Shown in pieces: positions 60,399-64,000 of a stretch of DNA of 64,000 bases. Under the pieces are notes generated by a model that did not search any database, was not told the DNA's origin, and worked only from the letters and a program-made list of their open reading frames with translations. Position 1 is the stretch's first letter. Every line of letters starts with the position of its first letter. Both the position numbers and the translations under genes were made by a program. The DNA comes from Nitratireductor sp. XY-223. GTDB lineage: Bacteria; Pseudomonadota; Alphaproteobacteria; Rhizobiales; Rhizobiaceae. Location: assembly GCF_004959855.1 (NCBI RefSeq), contig NZ_SPNT01000001.1, forward strand, positions 186,001-250,000. The letters are read 5' to 3'.

Positions 60399-63188
60399 AT
60401 GACGGACATAAAGTTCAGCCTCGACGGTAAGACCGTAGCGGCGTCCAAAGAAGAGAGTATCTGGGACGTGGCGAAGCGGGAAGGAACCCGCATCCCGCAT
60501 CTGTGCCATCTGGATCAGCCCGGTTACCGACCCGACGGAAATTGCCGCGCCTGCATGGTCGATATCGAGGGTGAACGCACGCTCGCCGCGTCCTGCATCC
60601 GCAAGCCGACCGAAGGGATGGTCGTACGCACCGATACGGAGCGGGCGGAAAAGTCCCGTCAAATGGTGTTCGAACTGCTGGCCAGTGATATGCGGCCACA
60701 GGAGGAAAGCCCGGACAACCAGTCGGCGTTCTGGGAATGGGCATCGTCCATGGGCATCAACGGGTCGCAGCGCTTCCCCTCGAAGTTTGCCGACGACGGT
60801 ATGGACCGCGGATTTGATGTCTCCAATCCGGCGATTGCTGTTAATCTCGATGCGTGCATCACCTGCGGCGCCTGCGTGCGCGCTTGCCGGGAAGTCCAGG
60901 TCAACGACGTTATCGGCATGGCCGGACGGGGAAACCACTCCGTGCCGGTATTCGACATCCACGATCCGATGGGGTTGTCGACGTGCGTGAGCTGCGGCGA
61001 ATGCGTGCAGGCCTGTCCCACCGGAGCGCTCTACGAGAAGTCGCTGATGGACGAGAGCCACACCCGGCGGGACGTCCAGTCGTTCGACCGGGTGGTCGAC
61101 AGCGTGTGTCCCTTCTGCGGGGTCGGTTGCCAGACGAGCGTTGCCGTCAAGGACAATCGCATCGTCCAGGTCGACGGCCGCAACGGCCCGGCGAACGAGA
61201 ACCGGCTTTGCGTCAAGGGACGCTTCGGCTTCGATTATGTGCATTCGCCCGACCGGCTCACAAAACCGCTGATACGCCGAGACGATGCGCCGAAGGCTGG
61301 CGATATGGACCTGCGCGGCGCCGATCCGATGACGGTTTTCCGTGAGGCGAGCTGGGACGAGGCTCTTGAGAGGGCCGCCACCGGCCTCAAGACCATCCTC
61401 GAGAGCGATGGCGGCAGCGCGCTCGCCGGCTTCGGTTCCGCCAAGGGTTCGAACGAGGAGGCTTATCTCTTCCAGAAGCTCATTCGCGAGGGTTTCGGGA
61501 CCAACAATGTCGACCATTGCACGCGCCTGTGCCACGCGTCCTCCGTCGCCGCGCTTCTGGAAGGCGTCGGCTCCGGCGCCGTCTCCGCGCCGTTCACCGA
61601 CGCGATGAAGTCCGATTGCATCGTCGTTATCGGTGCCCGGCCGGCGACCAACCACCCGGTGGCCGCGACCTATTTCAAGCAGGCGGTCAAGCAGGGCAAG
61701 CAGCTCATCGTCATGGATCCGCGGCGGCAGGGCCTGATGCGCCACGCGACGCACCCGGTACAGTTCAAGCCCGGCAGTGACGTCGCCATGCTGAACGCCA
61801 TGCTCAACGTGATCGTCACGGAGCAGCTCTACGACGAGCAATATATCCAGGCCAATGTCTCCGGCTTCGAAGCGCTGAAGGAGAAGGTCAAGGATTTCAC
61901 GCCCGAGGCCATGGCCGAGGTCTGCGGCATCGATGCCGAAACGCTGCGGACCGTTGCGCGGGTCTACGCGACTTCGGAGCGCTCCATCATCTTCTGGGGC
62001 ATGGGGATTTCCCAACACACCCACGGCACGGACAATTCGCGCTGTCTCATCGCGTTGGCACTGACGACCGGCCATGTCGGGCGGCCGGGCACCGGACTGC
62101 ACCCGCTGCGCGGTCAGAACAATGTCCAGGGTGCCTCCGATGCCGGTCTCATCCCGATGTTCTATCCGGACTACAAGTCGGTCGAAAACGCCGATATCCG
62201 GGGCGGATTCGAGGATCTTTGGGGACGCTCACTGGATCCCGTCAAAGGCCTGACCGTGGTCGAGATCGTCGATGCGATCCTCGAAGGCAAAATCAAGGGC
62301 ATGTACATCATGGGCGAGAACCCGGCGATGTCCGACCCGGACCAGCAGCACGCGCGCGCAGCGCTCGCCGCCCTCGATCACCTGGTGGTGCAGGACATAT
62401 TCCTCACGGAAACGGCATGGCACGCCGATGTCGTTCTGCCGGCGTCGGCGCATGCTGAAAAGCTCGGCACCTATACGAATACCAACCGCCAGGTGCAGAT
62501 CGGCCGGCCGGCGATCGATCCGCCCGGCGAAGCGCGTCAGGACTGGGAACTGATTGCCGCTCTCGCCAGGGGCATCGGGCTTGGCTGGGACTACGGCGAT
62601 ATCTCCGATGTCTACGACGAGATGGCGTCGGTCATGCCGTCCCTCGACAATATCCCGTGGGAGCGGATCGAACGGGAAGACGCGGTGACCTACCCGGCCG
62701 ACGCGGTCGACCAACCCGGCAACGAGGTGATCTTCCGGGAAGGTTTCCCGACGGCCGACGGACGCGGAAAAATCGTTCCCGCCGACCTGCTGCCGCCGGA
62801 CGAAGTGCCGGACGAGCAGTTCCCGCTGGTGCTGACGACGGGCCGGCTGCTTGAGCACTGGCACACCGGCGCCATGACCCGCCGCTCCGGGGTTCTGGAC
62901 GAGATCGAGCCGCAGGGCATCGCGGTCATGAACCCTTATGAAATTGAGCGCCAGGGACTGGAACAGGGGCAGTTGGTTACCGTCGAAACCCGCAGGGGCG
63001 TTGTCGAGGCCGTTCTGCGTTCCGACCGGGAAGTCGCCGACGGGATGATCTTCATGCCGTTCTGCTTCAACGAAAGCCCGGCCAACCGGCTGACCAATCC
63101 GAAGCTCGATCCGTTCGGCAAAATCCCCGAGTTCAAGTATTGCGCCGCGAAGATTGCGGCGGTTTCAGCGGCCGACGCCGCGGAATAG
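60399..63188 (+). CDS. fdhF: Formate dehydrogenase alpha (catalytic, molybdopterin) subunit
   Basis: The 929-residue subunit has an N-terminal [2Fe-2S] domain (CHLDQPGYRPDGNCRACMVD), two [4Fe-4S] motifs (CITCGACVRAC, CVSCGECVQAC), the molybdopterin [4Fe-4S] (CPFCGVGC) and the bis-MGD domain. The metal-site residue is Cys (HCTRLCHASS), so no selenocysteine is needed. With the beta subunit it forms a soluble NAD-dependent FDH, the last step of oxidation of betaine methyl groups in this cluster. FdhD and any FdsD-like gene are not in the window. Confidence 0.95.
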   Translation: MTDIKFSLDGKTVAASKEESIWDVAKREGTRIPHLCHLDQPGYRPDGNCRACMVDIEGERTLAASCIRKPTEGMVVRTDTERAEKSRQMVFELLASDMRPQEESPDNQSAFWEWASSMGINGSQRFPSKFADDGMDRGFDVSNPAIAVNLDACITCGACVRACREVQVNDVIGMAGRGNHSVPVFDIHDPMGLSTCVSCGECVQACPTGALYEKSLMDESHTRRDVQSFDRVVDSVCPFCGVGCQTSVAVKDNRIVQVDGRNGPANENRLCVKGRFGFDYVHSPDRLTKPLIRRDDAPKAGDMDLRGADPMTVFREASWDEALERAATGLKTILESDGGSALAGFGSAKGSNEEAYLFQKLIREGFGTNNVDHCTRLCHASSVAALLEGVGSGAVSAPFTDAMKSDCIVVIGARPATNHPVAATYFKQAVKQGKQLIVMDPRRQGLMRHATHPVQFKPGSDVAMLNAMLNVIVTEQLYDEQYIQANVSGFEALKEKVKDFTPEAMAEVCGIDAETLRTVARVYATSERSIIFWGMGISQHTHGTDNSRCLIALALTTGHVGRPGTGLHPLRGQNNVQGASDAGLIPMFYPDYKSVENADIRGGFEDLWGRSLDPVKGLTVVEIVDAILEGKIKGMYIMGENPAMSDPDQQHARAALAALDHLVVQDIFLTETAWHADVVLPASAHAEKLGTYTNTNRQVQIGRPAIDPPGEARQDWELIAALARGIGLGWDYGDISDVYDEMASVMPSLDNIPWERIEREDAVTYPADAVDQPGNEVIFREGFPTADGRGKIVPADLLPPDEVPDEQFPLVLTTGRLLEHWHTGAMTRRSGVLDEIEPQGIAVMNPYEIERQGLEQGQLVTVETRRGVVEAVLRSDREVADGMIFMPFCFNESPANRLTNPKLDPFGKIPEFKYCAAKIAAVSAADAAE

Positions 63189-63209
63189 GGGCTGCCCGGC
63201 AGCCGGCCG

Positions 63210-63821
63210 TCAGCTTGCGTAGCCGAGCGAACGCAGGCGTCGCTCGATGGCCTCGCGCTCGGACGCGTCGAAGGCGCGCTGCTCGCGGTTGTGCGCCTCG
63301 AACATCGCTCTGAACTTTGATCGCGCCTTCGTCATCAACTGACGGCAGGTCTTCTGCGGCGGAATGGCGACCAGGGCTTTCTCGATCAGCGTCTTGTGCT
63401 TTTTCGATATGTCGACATGCTGCTGCTCGTGCCATTCGACGTGCCTGCTGAGGGCTTCGAATGCAGAGCGTGTCCTTCCGTCAGCCCGGTTGAGTTCGGA
63501 CCATTCGGGAAGCGTGACAAGCAGGTCAAGGTCGATTTCGGCGGATTCGATACGGCAGGTCTCGCCATTGCGGACAGTCTTGACCCGCGGCGTCATGCGC
63601 GTCTCGGTGGTGCCGATGGCGTGGCCGTCTTGCGGGCCGCGGCGGGCGATCTGCTCGTTGATCTGCTCAACCGTGGTGCCGGGGACCTTGTAATAGACGG
63701 TTGTCAGGCCCGAACTCGTGCTGGTGCAGGCCGACAGACCCGCAAGGCACAGTGCAAACAGCGCTGTTTTTCCCATTCCAAGGGAACGCGTGCCGGGATT
63801 GTGCTCAAGGTTTTGGCGCAT
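63210..63821 (-). CDS. DUF922 lipoprotein, predicted secreted Zn protease
   Basis: The 203-residue product has a lipoprotein signal (LFALCLAGLSACTS, lipobox LSAC), then a DUF922 domain (TVYYKVPGTTVEQINEQIARRGPQ) with the HExxH-like zinc motif EWHEQQHVDI and a C-terminal coiled helix. Annotated as Zn-dependent protease in relatives but with no shown activity. The ATG at 63821 is preceded by GGGAG at slightly long spacing; an ATG at 63776 directly before the hydrophobic core is also possible. Confidence 0.82.
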   Translation of the reverse strand: MRQNLEHNPGTRSLGMGKTALFALCLAGLSACTSTSSGLTTVYYKVPGTTVEQINEQIARRGPQDGHAIGTTETRMTPRVKTVRNGETCRIESAEIDLDLLVTLPEWSELNRADGRTRSAFEALSRHVEWHEQQHVDISKKHKTLIEKALVAIPPQKTCRQLMTKARSKFRAMFEAHNREQRAFDASEREAIERRLRSLGYAS

Positions 63822-64000
63822 GAACTTTTCGCTCTCCCACTCTGTACCTGCCGAGCTTTGCGTCAAGTTTGCGGAAAAATCGTGTCGGGTACAATATGGT
63901 CGGAACAATAATGCCGGTCCAGAGGTTTGTGTGACCAAAAAAGCACGGTGCAGGCTTTACCGGGCTGCACAAACATGCTTGATGGAAATGAACGGTCGTT

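Overview
The window looks like chromosome from an alphaproteobacterium of the order Hyphomicrobiales (Rhizobiales), probably a marine or host-associated relative of the Phyllobacteriaceae/Hoeflea group. Support comes from the GC-rich sequence, dense short operons with ATGA overlaps, an Omp25/31-type porin, an IalB-like protein, ExoD, a DUF1127 protein, and a GbdR-type AraC regulator beside glycine betaine genes. This is inferred from gene content; no rRNA, tRNA, IS element, prophage or CRISPR array was seen.

Layout. 0.2-2.9 kb: envelope proteins (IalB-like, porin) and an ArsR/SRPBCC pair. 2.9-12.4 kb: an accessory catabolic locus of unknown substrate, with a polar amino-acid ABC transporter, 2OG-Fe(II) oxygenase, M29-like enzyme, CMD-fold protein, GST, creatininase-family amidohydrolase, dienelactone-hydrolase-like protein, enolase-superfamily enzyme and an XRE-cupin regulator. 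Two similar 24-bp elements may be that regulator's operators. 12.8-25.6 kb: acyl-CoA ligase, a complete LIV-type ABC transporter, a TetR regulator and the first leucine-degradation genes (isovaleryl-CoA dehydrogenase, both methylcrotonyl-CoA carboxylase subunits). The promoters at the two ends share an identical 15-bp element. 25.6-30.2 kb: acyltransferase, DUF924 and a DUF3772 MscS channel. 30.3-37.4 kb: a six-gene locus that looks like polyprenyl-phosphate-linked sugar synthesis, flipping and transfer (HAD-UbiA, DprE1-like oxidase, SMR-type flippase subunit, SDR, class III aminotransferase, polytopic membrane protein).

37.6-63.2 kb is mostly methylamine/betaine one-carbon metabolism. It has a ProVWX betaine importer, a non-pyrrolysine MttB-family methyltransferase, its corrinoid protein, a RamA/RACo-type corrinoid reactivator, a methyl-THF methyltransferase, a MetF-like reductase, a betaine-homocysteine methyltransferase, a dimethylglycine/sarcosine dehydrogenase-like flavoprotein, a GbdR-like regulator and a two-gene NAD-type formate dehydrogenase. 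Small accessory proteins (DUF1638, 'virulence factor' family, a Cys-rich ferredoxin-like protein) are interspersed. Together they could import betaine, demethylate it through a corrinoid and folate, and oxidise the methyl group to CO2 with NADH formation; FolD-type steps would have to be encoded elsewhere.

The most unusual observations are in this last region. Four proteins of the corrinoid system (reactivator, methyl-THF methyltransferase, BHMT, MttB homologue) carry Arg/Gly-rich terminal tails, while the corrinoid protein has a strongly acidic N-terminus, which suggests electrostatic assembly. In addition, two near-identical palindromes resembling SAH-responsive operators sit 34-36 bp upstream of the methyl-THF methyltransferase and BHMT starts; one of them is embedded in the last codons of the metF-like gene.
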